The position numbers were made by a program, and so were the translations under genes. From ChocPot-Mid sp043804925 (GTDB lineage: Bacteria > Bacteroidota > Ignavibacteria > Kapaibacteriales > UBA2268), in NCBI GenBank assembly GCA_043804925.1, contig JAZDIP010000069.1, positions 322,140 through 386,139 of the forward strand: a stretch of 64,000 nt of DNA, given 5' to 3'. This document shows positions 54,855 to 62,803 of this stretch, piece by piece (the stretch's first letter is position 1; every line of letters begins with the position of its first letter). A model generated the notes under the pieces. That model had not been told where the DNA came from, ran no database searches, and saw only the letters and a program-made list of their open reading frames with translations.

Positions 54855-56799
54855 GACCATAGTGCTCGCCGGGCAACCCGGTTCCGGTAAAAGTACTCTT
54901 TTCGATATAATGAGTGACATCAATACTCCCTCTACTGGTGCTACATTTGACTATAGAACAACTGAAATTGATTTACATGGTGAAACTGTCCGTATTGTTG
55001 ACCTCCCCGGTATTTATTCTCTCAATCCAAATGACCCGGCTGAAAAATTAGCCGTTGAATATTTACTAAATAATAAAATTGACCTGATTATAAATGTCGT
55101 AAATACAACAATGCTTTCCCGTTCACTCGAATTGTCGGTCGAGTTGTTGGAATTTGGCATTCCAATGGTAATAGCTATGAATATGCAGGACGAAGCAGAA
55201 CAGCACGGTTTAAAAATCAATACGGATGAATTAAACAAACAGTTGAATATTCCTGTTCAGTTTACATCTGCAAGGTATGGAAAAGGAGTAAGAAAATTAG
55301 CCGATAAATGCTACATGATGCTGATGTCAACAGGATATCAGCCAAAAATATTGAATTATACTCATCATCTCGAAGTGCATATTTCCGAAATTCAGGATAT
55401 CATCCTGAGCTTGGCGACTGAACAACTCCCAACTCTCAACTCACAACTCTCAACTTCCAAAGGAATCAATGGTTCAAATAGATTTCTTGCAATTAAATCT
55501 ATTGAAAATCCTGAAATATTAAATGAAAACCTAAGGAATGTAACAAAAGAATTAACTGATAAAATAGAGCATGAACTCCACAATCATCATAAAATGGATA
55601 GCTACGAAACTATCTCTTACGAAAGACATCATCTTGCTATGAAAATTTCCGAATCAATAACTAAGATTGTGAAAAGAACAGAAATGCCCATGAGCGAAAA
55701 ACTTGATAGTTTACTTTTACACCCGGTTTGGGGTTATTTGGCTCTATTGCTTTTTTTTGGTTCATATTTCTTTTCAATATTTTTAGTCGGAAATTTTTTA
55801 AGTGCTTTGGTTGATGCTCCAATCGTTCAATTAGCCGAAACATTTGCTCCATTATTAACAACCCAGCCATTCCTTTGGTACACAATAAATGGTGCCTACA
55901 TGGGCTTGGCAGGTGTTGTAGGTATTGTCCTACCCTATTTTCTTCCTTTGGTATTCTTGACTTCATTATTCGAAGATACCGGCTATATAACACGTATAGC
56001 TTTTTTACTCGATGGTCTTATGCACAAAATCGGCTTGCACGGAAAATCAGTTGCACCATTTATTTTAGGTTTCGGTTGCTCCGTACCTGCTTTATATGCA
56101 ACCAGAATGATAGAAAATAAACGGGACAGAATGATAACCGGTGTTCTAATTCCCTTTGTCCCATGCACTGCCCGTATAGCTGTTATCTTTGCACTGACTG
56201 CCGCATTTGCCGGACCTGTATGGGCTATAGTTGTTTTCTTCTTTGTCCTGATTGTAATCTCAATAAGCAGTAAAATAATGTCCAAACTGCTGACAAAACC
56301 AACCGGCTTAATAATGGATATACCAAATTTAAAACTGCCGTCAATCTCAATTTCATTAAAGAGAACATGGTATAAAATTAAAGATTTTATTAAGGATGCT
56401 ATTCTGTTCCTCATTGGAGGAAGTATCGTTCTTGGATGGATTGAATATTTCCAGGTTGCTAATTATATTAACAAAATTTTCGCACCTATATTAACATATA
56501 TTTTGGGCTTACCTGAACAGTTAGGTTCCACGCTGGTTTTCGGATTTTTAAGAAAAGAGTTAATAATCGTAATGGCTAATCAGGCAATGGGAGTTCCGTC
56601 ACTTACTCAACTACCTATGTCACTTGACCAGATAATGATATTTATAATATTCGTTACACTTTACTTCCCCTGCCTTGCTACATTAGTAGTTCTCTGGAAG
56701 GAATTCGGCAGAAAAACGGCAATAGCCGCGGCAGTTTTTTCAGTTATAGTAGCCACAGTTTCAGCTTTCCTGTTTAAGATAGGATTTATGATTTTTTGA
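54844..56799 (+). CDS. feoB: ferrous iron transporter FeoB
   Basis: FeoB imports Fe(II) across the inner membrane. From ATG 54844 it has 651 residues. The G domain shows P-loop GQPGSGKST (residues 10-18; GNPNxGKT is usual), DLPG and NMQD, and the FeoB-type helical region to about 280. Eight to ten membrane segments follow, with the conserved GFGCSVPALYATR and the second VPFVPCTARIAVIF. The gene overlaps feoA by 11 bases. Residues about 186-205 (QDIILSLATEQLPTLNSQLS) come from a dispersed repeat inserted in frame in the linker. The P-loop Gln/Gly/Ser substitutions are unusual; function is probably kept. Confidence 0.93.
   Translation: METKTIVLAGQPGSGKSTLFDIMSDINTPSTGATFDYRTTEIDLHGETVRIVDLPGIYSLNPNDPAEKLAVEYLLNNKIDLIINVVNTTMLSRSLELSVELLEFGIPMVIAMNMQDEAEQHGLKINTDELNKQLNIPVQFTSARYGKGVRKLADKCYMMLMSTGYQPKILNYTHHLEVHISEIQDIILSLATEQLPTLNSQLSTSKGINGSNRFLAIKSIENPEILNENLRNVTKELTDKIEHELHNHHKMDSYETISYERHHLAMKISESITKIVKRTEMPMSEKLDSLLLHPVWGYLALLLFFGSYFFSIFLVGNFLSALVDAPIVQLAETFAPLLTTQPFLWYTINGAYMGLAGVVGIVLPYFLPLVFLTSLFEDTGYITRIAFLLDGLMHKIGLHGKSVAPFILGFGCSVPALYATRMIENKRDRMITGVLIPFVPCTARIAVIFALTAAFAGPVWAIVVFFFVLIVISISSKIMSKLLTKPTGLIMDIPNLKLPSISISLKRTWYKIKDFIKDAILFLIGGSIVLGWIEYFQVANYINKIFAPILTYILGLPEQLGSTLVFGFLRKELIIVMANQAMGVPSLTQLPMSLDQIMIFIIFVTLYFPCLATLVVLWKEFGRKTAIAAAVFSVIVATVSAFLFKIGFMIF
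55399..55458 (+). repeat. dispersed repeat inserted in frame in feoB
   Basis: CATCCTGAGCTTGGCGA is followed by three copies of a CAACTCxCAACTCTCAACT motif. The first part is a degenerate copy of the repeat at 51100. The segment is a multiple of three in length with no stop and lies between the G domain and the membrane domain. Confidence 0.7.
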
Positions 56800-56841
56800 G
56801 AGAAATTTTCAATTTTTCAATTAATTTAAAAAATCAAATTG

Positions 56842-56873
56842 TTTGTTCAAAAAAGATTAATTTGTTAATTTTG
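56842..56873 (+). promoter_or_regulatory. Bacteroidota-type promoter of the PKD/T9SS gene
   Basis: TTTG (56842-56845), 20 bases, TAATTTTG (56866-56873) matches TTTG-N20-TAnnTTTG. The start would be near 56880, 35 bases before the ATG at 56915. Same spacing as the feoAB promoter. Confidence 0.7.
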
Positions 56874-56914
56874 ATTATGAAATAAGAATTTAATCAATTG
56901 ATTACGATTTTGTT

Positions 56915-59848
56915 ATGAAATATCTAATCATTATATTTCTATTACTCTTGTCTTTGACCGCTCAAAGTCAATGGCAGAATGTTGGCAATGCCGAAAGAAT
57001 CAAAGCTTACAACACAGAAATAAAAGATTTCGTCATCTCAGATAATAACAAATTTATCTATACTCTCGACGGAACCGGAACAATCAAAACTTGGGATTAT
57101 GAGACCGGAGATAGTATTTCTTCAATATCTAATAAACAAGACAGCAGATATCCAACAACAGGAAATTGGATTTTTCTTTCGTCTGACGGTAAAACTTATT
57201 GTACTGCTTATTATTATCTGAACTATCAAACAATTGAAAGCTTTTCCTTTTATATTTTTAATTTAATTAATTATCAGTTGATTGATAGTATCTATTTTAG
57301 AACTGGTGGCATGGATTGTTGCAAACCCGAATTTACAATAGTAGATTTCGATTCTTTGAATAAAAAAATAATCTATGGGTATAACTATAATTGGACAGAT
57401 TGTACTTCTGGAAAGTGGGGTGGATTTGATGGTGGAACCGTGTTAAAAATTAAAAATGATACAGATTGGACCACAAAAATGAGTATTGGAGGTGGCACAG
57501 ATTTTATTTATTCAAATAATAAGCAAAGTTTATTCTTCATGAATCCAAGTACATTTGATTGGTCAACAGCAGGAGGTCAGGGATATAGTTCAAACGGTAC
57601 TACTAAATATACTTTATGTAATTCCGATTCCGGTAATATTTTTGTATTATCACAATATTCTCATTCCTTAAATAATGATGGTTCCAGCAGTAGTTCAGGA
57701 ACTTTGCACGATTATAACTCAGGCATTTTTATTAATAATTCGAGATACCTTCTTCTATCAGAAAAAAATAAAATATATACTTATGACCTTAATAATATTC
57801 CAAGTTTTAAGATTGATACATTAAAGGAATTTTCTATTGACCAGAAAATAGTTTTATCAAATACAACTGGTGATAACTTATTTTATCTAATAGAAGATAA
57901 CTCAATTAATATTTACACTATTGACAATTTTATTTGTTGTAAAACAATTGAAATTGATGATAATGATTTAATAAGAAAAACAAGAAATTCAAAGGACAAT
58001 CCTTATTTATTTTTTTCAGATAATCATGGATACTTATATAAAATCCTCATCGAATTAAAAGCAAATTTTCAAGCAAATAAAACAGTTTCTTGCCAATTCG
58101 ATACAGTGAAATTTTATAATCTTTCACTAGGCTTTCCGGATTCATTTTTTTGGGATTTTGGCGATGGAACAATCTCATCAGAAGAATCACCTATTCACGT
58201 TTATACTAGCACAGGCTTGTTTGAAGTCAAATTAATCGTTGCAAAAAATGGGAAAAACGACACATTAACTAAAATTGATTATATTAATATTTTACCTTAT
58301 TTAAAAGCAGATTTCGATTATACTTTATCAGGAGATTTTCCTGCAATATTGACAATTAAAAACAACTCCCTGGGTCAAATTGATTCAGTGTCTTGGCTTA
58401 TTAATGATAGTACGAGAAGTAAAGAATGGAATCCCATATTTGAATTTTTTCAAACAAATATCTATAATATTAAACTTACAGTTTTTAGTGGGGAAAGCCA
58501 ATCTTCATTAGCAAAAGAAATAGATATAAAGGTTATACCACCTTCATTAGATTTATTTAAATTTTCATATGAGTATTCCGATACTTCCATAATTAATGCT
58601 TTAGCTATTAAAGGGTACGAAGATAAAGATGGTTACTTAATTTATCATATAGATAAAAATCCATCATATTATCACGGAGCATATCACAATTTTATAAAAT
58701 CATGGGAAGATACCATTTCAAGTGGAAAAGATTTTTTAATTCAAAAAAAGTTAGGTTCTTATTCATATCTAATAGATGATGAAGTTTTGGATTATGATCT
58801 TGATGGTAATATAACAAATAATCACAAATTATCATTCCTTGGTAGAACTTTCTCATTTACATCTTTCGACGAAAACTTGTTCATTACAAAAATAAACCAT
58901 CCTTATGTTACACTTTTTGAATTAAACCAAATAAATGAGCAAATCAAATCAACTAACTTATTTTTATTTGAGTATATTTCTTGTTCAAACTTAATAACTT
59001 TTCTAAATAAAGCTTTTATTGACAAATTAAGATTAGATTATATTATCAATTTTCATTTATTAGGAAAATGTGGTCAATATAATTGGAATTTAGCAATGAT
59101 GAAAATAAATTCTTACGAAATTCCATTCATTAAAGCTACAGACTTTATTAGATTAAATGATAGTATTTTGATAATAACATCCAATGAAAGCTTAAGGATA
59201 CTAAAAAATTATGGCGTTACGTTAGATACAAGCATCAAAGTCCCTAATTTTATGGAAGAACTATATAATAATACCTATAGTAATTATTTATTCAGGCAAT
59301 TATTAAAACTAAATGATTCTTCATTTATTGTCGCTGGTAGCCAAAACAATTCACCGGCTTATATAATCTTCAATGCTGACGGAGAGATAATCCAACAAAC
59401 TGTAATTGATACAAGATTTGGCGGTTTTGAATTTGCTTCAATAACTCCAGATAACAATATATTGTTTTCCGGTTATGGGTATTTAGAATACAATAAAAAA
59501 TATCCCTATTTTGTCAAAACTAATGATACTCTTATAAGAATTTTAATATCGGGAGAGGCATATCCCAATTCAATAAAAAAAGATGTTCTTGTTTTCAACT
59601 TAACAACTATCCCAAATCCAACAAATGATATTACTCAAATTCAATTCGAATTAAAACGTGATGCCGTCGTTCATTTAAAGATTTACAATTCTTTTGGTTC
59701 ATGCATTTATAAATCCGAAGTTGAAAATCTTCAATCCGGTGAAAATAGTTTCTCAGTTGATTTCACCCTATACTCTATCGGCTATTATTACTATGTAATC
59801 GAAGCCAACGGTTCCCCTTATTTAGGAAAAATAGTATATCTCAGATAA
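56915..59848 (+). CDS. T9SS-sorted PKD-domain surface protein
   Basis: The 977-residue protein has a signal peptide (1-18, LTAQSQ) and an N-terminal propeller-like region (about 30-380; YTLDGTGTIKTWDYETGD is a WD-type blade). At least one PKD domain follows: FWDFGDGTISSEESPIHVYT near residue 410; a second, weaker one lies at about 470-545. A second propeller-like region covers about 560-880. The T9SS sorting domain begins near IPNPTNDITQIQFEL and ends GSPYLGKIVYLR. PKD domains often bind polysaccharide or give rigid spacing. The last 40 codons occur again at 62500-62620. No catalytic residues were recognised; a surface adhesin or binding protein is likely. Confidence 0.85.
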   Translation: MKYLIIIFLLLLSLTAQSQWQNVGNAERIKAYNTEIKDFVISDNNKFIYTLDGTGTIKTWDYETGDSISSISNKQDSRYPTTGNWIFLSSDGKTYCTAYYYLNYQTIESFSFYIFNLINYQLIDSIYFRTGGMDCCKPEFTIVDFDSLNKKIIYGYNYNWTDCTSGKWGGFDGGTVLKIKNDTDWTTKMSIGGGTDFIYSNNKQSLFFMNPSTFDWSTAGGQGYSSNGTTKYTLCNSDSGNIFVLSQYSHSLNNDGSSSSSGTLHDYNSGIFINNSRYLLLSEKNKIYTYDLNNIPSFKIDTLKEFSIDQKIVLSNTTGDNLFYLIEDNSINIYTIDNFICCKTIEIDDNDLIRKTRNSKDNPYLFFSDNHGYLYKILIELKANFQANKTVSCQFDTVKFYNLSLGFPDSFFWDFGDGTISSEESPIHVYTSTGLFEVKLIVAKNGKNDTLTKIDYINILPYLKADFDYTLSGDFPAILTIKNNSLGQIDSVSWLINDSTRSKEWNPIFEFFQTNIYNIKLTVFSGESQSSLAKEIDIKVIPPSLDLFKFSYEYSDTSIINALAIKGYEDKDGYLIYHIDKNPSYYHGAYHNFIKSWEDTISSGKDFLIQKKLGSYSYLIDDEVLDYDLDGNITNNHKLSFLGRTFSFTSFDENLFITKINHPYVTLFELNQINEQIKSTNLFLFEYISCSNLITFLNKAFIDKLRLDYIINFHLLGKCGQYNWNLAMMKINSYEIPFIKATDFIRLNDSILIITSNESLRILKNYGVTLDTSIKVPNFMEELYNNTYSNYLFRQLLKLNDSSFIVAGSQNNSPAYIIFNADGEIIQQTVIDTRFGGFEFASITPDNNILFSGYGYLEYNKKYPYFVKTNDTLIRILISGEAYPNSIKKDVLVFNLTTIPNPTNDITQIQFELKRDAVVHLKIYNSFGSCIYKSEVENLQSGENSFSVDFTLYSIGYYYYVIEANGSPYLGKIVYLR

Positions 59849-59871
59849 TTTAATATAAAGTTTTAATATTT

Positions 59872-60295
59872 TTCCAGTTCTGTCAGGTGTTACACCTGAC
59901 AGCAAAAAGCAATGATGAAATTGTCTGAACTGGAATTCTCTCTGTGTCCCTCTGTGCCTCCTCTGTGTAACTCCGTGTAACCGCCTTCCATTCTACATTC
60001 TACATTCTACATATTTATTCCGTTCCGTCACTTGTTACATCTGACAGCAAAAAGCGATAAGAAAATTGTCTGAACTGGGTTTTCTCTGTGGCTCTCTGTG
60101 CCTCCTCCGTGTCCCTCCGTGTAATTGTTCTTCCATTCTACATTCTACATTCTACATTCTACATATTTATTCCGTTCAGTCAGTTGTTACAACTGACAGC
60201 AAAAAGCGATGAGGAAATTGTCCGAACGGGAATTTTCTCTGTGGCTCTCTGTGAATCCTCCGTGTCCCTCCGTGTAACTGTCTTTCGTTTCACAT
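59872..60295. repeat. three tandem ~150-bp repeats with conserved hairpins
   Basis: Copies begin at 59872, 60018 and 60170. Each has an inner hairpin (GTCAGGTG-TTA-CACCTGAC in copy 1, GTCAGTTG-TTA-CAACTGAC in copy 3, a damaged form in copy 2), then AGCAAAAAGC and a closing segment TTGTCTGAACTGG or similar that pairs with the start (TTCCAGTTC with GAACTGGAA in copy 1). Each ends in strings of CTCTGTG/CTCCGTGT and, in the first two, CATTCTA repeats. Copy 1 and 3 differ by a compensating base pair in the inner stem. Confidence 0.85.
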
Positions 60296-60299
60296 TTCA

Positions 60300-60546
60300 C
60301 GAAAAAATCATATAAATCAAATAAATCCCAAAAATCCCAGTTCAGACAAAAAACTTTGCGTCCCCAGCGAGCTTTGCAAGAAATTCTTTCCGATAACTGA
60401 CAACCGATAACATAGTAAAAATAATTTCGAAATCGTTTTAAAATGCTTTTCTTGTGGTTCGTAGCACACTTCGTAATTTTGTCCATCTAGTTCTTTGTCA
60501 AATTAATTGTTTTGTAAATTCTCTGTGTAGCTCTGTGCAACCTCTG
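60300..60546. repeat. mosaic of dispersed short repeats left of the IS element
   Basis: Segments AAATCATATAAATC, AATCCCAAAAATCCCAGTTC, ACTTTGCGTCC, GATAACTGACAACCGATAAC and CTCTGTGTAGCTCTGTGCAA follow each other with little unique sequence. All are of kinds that also recur at 61942-62500. Short reading frames here are by-products of the repeats. Confidence 0.7.
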
Positions 60547-60696
60547 AGGAACCTTTAGATTTGTATTATCAACAAGTAGAGTGTTGATAAAAAAGGAAGA
60601 ATACAGGTAAGTAATTGATAATAATAGACTTTTGCTACTTTTAAAATTTTTGTGGAAAAGTTGAAAATGTTCTTTTGTAAATTTGAATTTAAGAAC

Positions 60697-60840
60697 CAGC
60701 CCGGCAAGGGCGAATTAGTCTGTGGAAAAGGTTTTTAGGCCTATACTGAGATAGAATCCCTCGCCGGAGTTTTGGACAAGCATCAAATAGAAATTAAGGT
60801 TTTTAGACCTATTATTAAGGGCTTGATAGTGTCCAAAGCA
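60697..60840 (+). ncRNA. candidate IS110 bridge RNA
   Basis: Two stem-loops stand side by side upstream of the transposase. Stem 1 pairs CCGGCAAGGG (60701-60710) with CCCTCGCCGG (60758-60767), one A-C mismatch. Stem 2 pairs TTTGGACA (60771-60778) with TGTCCAAA (60830-60837), plus ATCAA with TTGAT inside. The loops share AAGGTTTTTAG[G/A]CCTAT (60728-60744 and 60796-60812). Two internal loops of related sequence are the known layout of bridge RNAs, where one loop reads the target and the other the donor. RNA ends are not determined. Confidence 0.65.
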
Positions 60841-60884
60841 TGGTTCCATAAATTATTAATGTTTAAATATTAAATAACAAAATT

Positions 60885-61901
60885 ATGTCAGCAAATATAA
60901 CAAATTTTATCGGTATCGACATTTCAAAATTGAAAGTTGATGTAGCTATAATAAAAAACAACGACAAGTCTTCAATAGTATCAGAGACATTTGAAAACAA
61001 TATAGAAGGTATGAAGAAGCTATCGTGTTTTATAGAAAAGAAGCATCAGTTGGATTTGTCACAAACAATATTTTGCATGGAACATACCGGAATATACAAC
61101 CGTTGCATATTAAATTATTTAACAGAAAAGCAATGTATGATATGGCTTGAGATGCCGGTGCAAATCATAAAGTCAATAGGTTTGCAGAGAGGTAAAAGCG
61201 ATAAGATGGACGCTCAGAAAATAGCTTTATATGCCTACAAAAACAAAGAGGATATAAAATTATGGCAGCCGAAAAGAGCAGTAATTAACCAGATTCATGA
61301 ATTGTTGACACTGCGAGATCGCTTAACTGAGACAGAAAACATTTTACAAGTGCCGATAAATGAAATAAAGAGCATTGGTGATAAAAGCACAGCAACGATG
61401 GTTCATTCACATTGCAAGAAGACATTAAACGCGATACAAAAGGATTTGTCAGACGTTAACGACAAGCTGGATGACATAGTCAAGAATGATCAGAATGTAA
61501 AGCGGCTTTATGCTTTAAGCACCTCAATTCCGGGTATTGGACGAATTACAACATTGAAGTTGATTTGTTATACAAATGAGTTTAATGAATACGTTAACGG
61601 TAAACAATTAGCTTGTTATTGTGGTATAGCTCCATTTGAGCATAGCTCAGGCAGTAGCGTCAAGGGAAAAACCAGGGTAAGTAATATGGCAAATAAACAA
61701 TTAAAAACAGTGCTGCATTTAGGGGCTTTATCGGTAATACGGAGTAATGGTGAGTTAAAGGAATATTATTTGCGTAAGGTTGCGGAAGGAAAAAATAAAA
61801 TGTCAGTAATCAATGCAGTAAGAAATAAAATGTTGCTAAGGTTATCTGCTGTTATTAGAAGAGGGACTCCGTATGAAAAGAATTTTGCTTTTGCAAAATA
61901 A
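60885..61901 (+). CDS. IS110-family transposase (DEDD recombinase)
   Basis: The 338-residue protein has the RuvC-like DEDD site: Asp12 in FIGIDISK, Glu66 in CMEHTG, and Asp106/Asp109 in KSDKMDAQKIA. A coiled region (about 130-205) joins it to the C-terminal Tnp domain with SIPGIGRITTLKL, CGIAPFEHSSGSSVKGKTR (predicted catalytic Ser around 254-258) and NKQLKTVLHLGA. All parts are present with no frameshift, so the element may be active. IS110 enzymes recombine through an RNA that pairs with target and donor; the candidate RNA is just upstream. Confidence 0.95.
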   Translation: MSANITNFIGIDISKLKVDVAIIKNNDKSSIVSETFENNIEGMKKLSCFIEKKHQLDLSQTIFCMEHTGIYNRCILNYLTEKQCMIWLEMPVQIIKSIGLQRGKSDKMDAQKIALYAYKNKEDIKLWQPKRAVINQIHELLTLRDRLTETENILQVPINEIKSIGDKSTATMVHSHCKKTLNAIQKDLSDVNDKLDDIVKNDQNVKRLYALSTSIPGIGRITTLKLICYTNEFNEYVNGKQLACYCGIAPFEHSSGSSVKGKTRVSNMANKQLKTVLHLGALSVIRSNGELKEYYLRKVAEGKNKMSVINAVRNKMLLRLSAVIRRGTPYEKNFAFAK

Positions 61902-61941
61902 AATGAATTATGTGGAAAAGTATTTTTTTTTATCATAGAAA

Positions 61942-62499
61942 TCTCTGTGTAACTGTCTTTCGTTTCACATTTCACGTTTTTAAAAATCTACGCAAAATGC
62001 GACAAAAGTAATTTTAAAAGAAGTAAAACAATGAAATTATTTAATTTAACAACTCCTCTATCTGTCGCACATTAAAATTTAATTGTCGGTGGAAAGCGAC
62101 AAATAATCATATAAATCATAAAAATCAAAGTTCAGACAACGGATAGCTGACAACTGATATCAGGGAACGAAATTCTTTAAAATTGCGGTGAATTTGGTGA
62201 AACTAAATTTTTCCATTCCGATAAATAGCTTGATACTAATGAATTACAAAATCCATGAATTTCACCTCAAGAGGAAAAAGAAATTCAAGTCAAGGCGAAA
62301 ATCAGCGAAATCATTTCAATCAGCTTCAATCAACGGTTCTGACATTTTCTCTGTGGCTCTCTGTGCATCCTCCGTGTAGCTCTGTGTAATTGTCTTTCGT
62401 TTCACATTTCACGTTTTACGTTTCACGAAAATTCCCAAAAATCCCAGTTCCGACAGAAAAAACTTTGCGTCTTTACCCCTTTGCGTCTCTGCGTGAAAT
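61942..62499. repeat. mosaic of dispersed short repeats right of the IS element
   Basis: The CTCTGTGTAACTGTC repeat resumes at 61942, followed by TTTCACATTTCACG, AAATCATAAAAATC, GATAGCTGACAACTGATA, AAATCAGCGAAATCATTTC, CTCTGTGGCTCTCTGTGC, TTTCACGTTTTACGTTTCAC and CTTTGCGTCTCTGCGTGAAA. Short frames within it encode no recognisable protein. Confidence 0.7.
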
Positions 62500-62620
62500 T
62501 CTTCAATCCGGTGAAAATAGCTTCTCAGTTGATTTCACTCCCTATTCAATCGGCTATTATTACTATGTAATCGAAGCCAACGGTTCCCCTTATTTAGGAA
62601 AAATAGTATATCTCAGATAA
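62500..62620 (+). pseudogene. duplicated 3' end of the PKD/T9SS gene
   Basis: 62500-62642 matches 59728-59870 almost base for base (a few substitutions, e.g. LYSIGYYYY versus PYSIGYYYY). It encodes the final 40 residues of the T9SS sorting domain, from LQSGENSFSVDF to GKIVYLR and stop, but has no start codon or upstream gene. The 5' edge falls exactly where the GCGTGAAATT repeat ends. Confidence 0.9.
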
Positions 62621-62803
62621 TTCACAAGAAAGTTTTAATATTATTGTGTCAAAACTAATTTAGTATTCATGCCGTTATAAGTATATTATTAAATGGGAAA
62701 CATTCAATTACTGTGTAAACCGGAATCTATATGGCATATTTTTTGATTTAATTACAAAGATGTATGTTTTGATAAAATTTATTATAAGTTATATATTTTT
62801 AAA
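62621..62803 (+). other. intergenic region before the LD-carboxypeptidase
   Basis: About 180 AT-rich bases. The first 22 belong to the duplicated gene end. CATATTTTTTG near 62735 may be part of a promoter, but no matching TTTG was found. Nothing else is evident. Confidence 0.35.

Larger units (their letters stand above)
60547..61941 (+). mobile_element. IS110-family insertion sequence
   Basis: A transposase of the IS110 family (60885-61901) with a structured non-coding region upstream sits between two halves of a CTCTGTGTAACTGTC-type repeat: CTCTGTGCAACCTCTG on the left and TCTCTGTGTAACTGTC on the right. The bounds are therefore inferred from where the repeat breaks (about 1.4 kb, normal for IS110). 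No terminal inverted repeats or target duplication are expected in this family and none were seen. GTGGAAAAG occurs near both ends (60653 and 61911). Confidence 0.75.

Noticed and set aside
59872..60295. Tandem repeats as a possible CRISPR array
   Set aside because: The units are about 150 bp and similar throughout, without unique 30-40 base spacers, and no cas genes are in the window.
60088..60486. Small reading frames in both strands of the tandem repeat region
   Set aside because: They encode only translated repeats (for example ALCASSVSLRV) with no signal, domain or ribosome-binding site.
62188..62379. Reading frame of 63 codons beginning MNLVKLNFSI
   Set aside because: It lies wholly in dispersed repeats and ends in a CTCTGTG repeat; no sign of a real protein.
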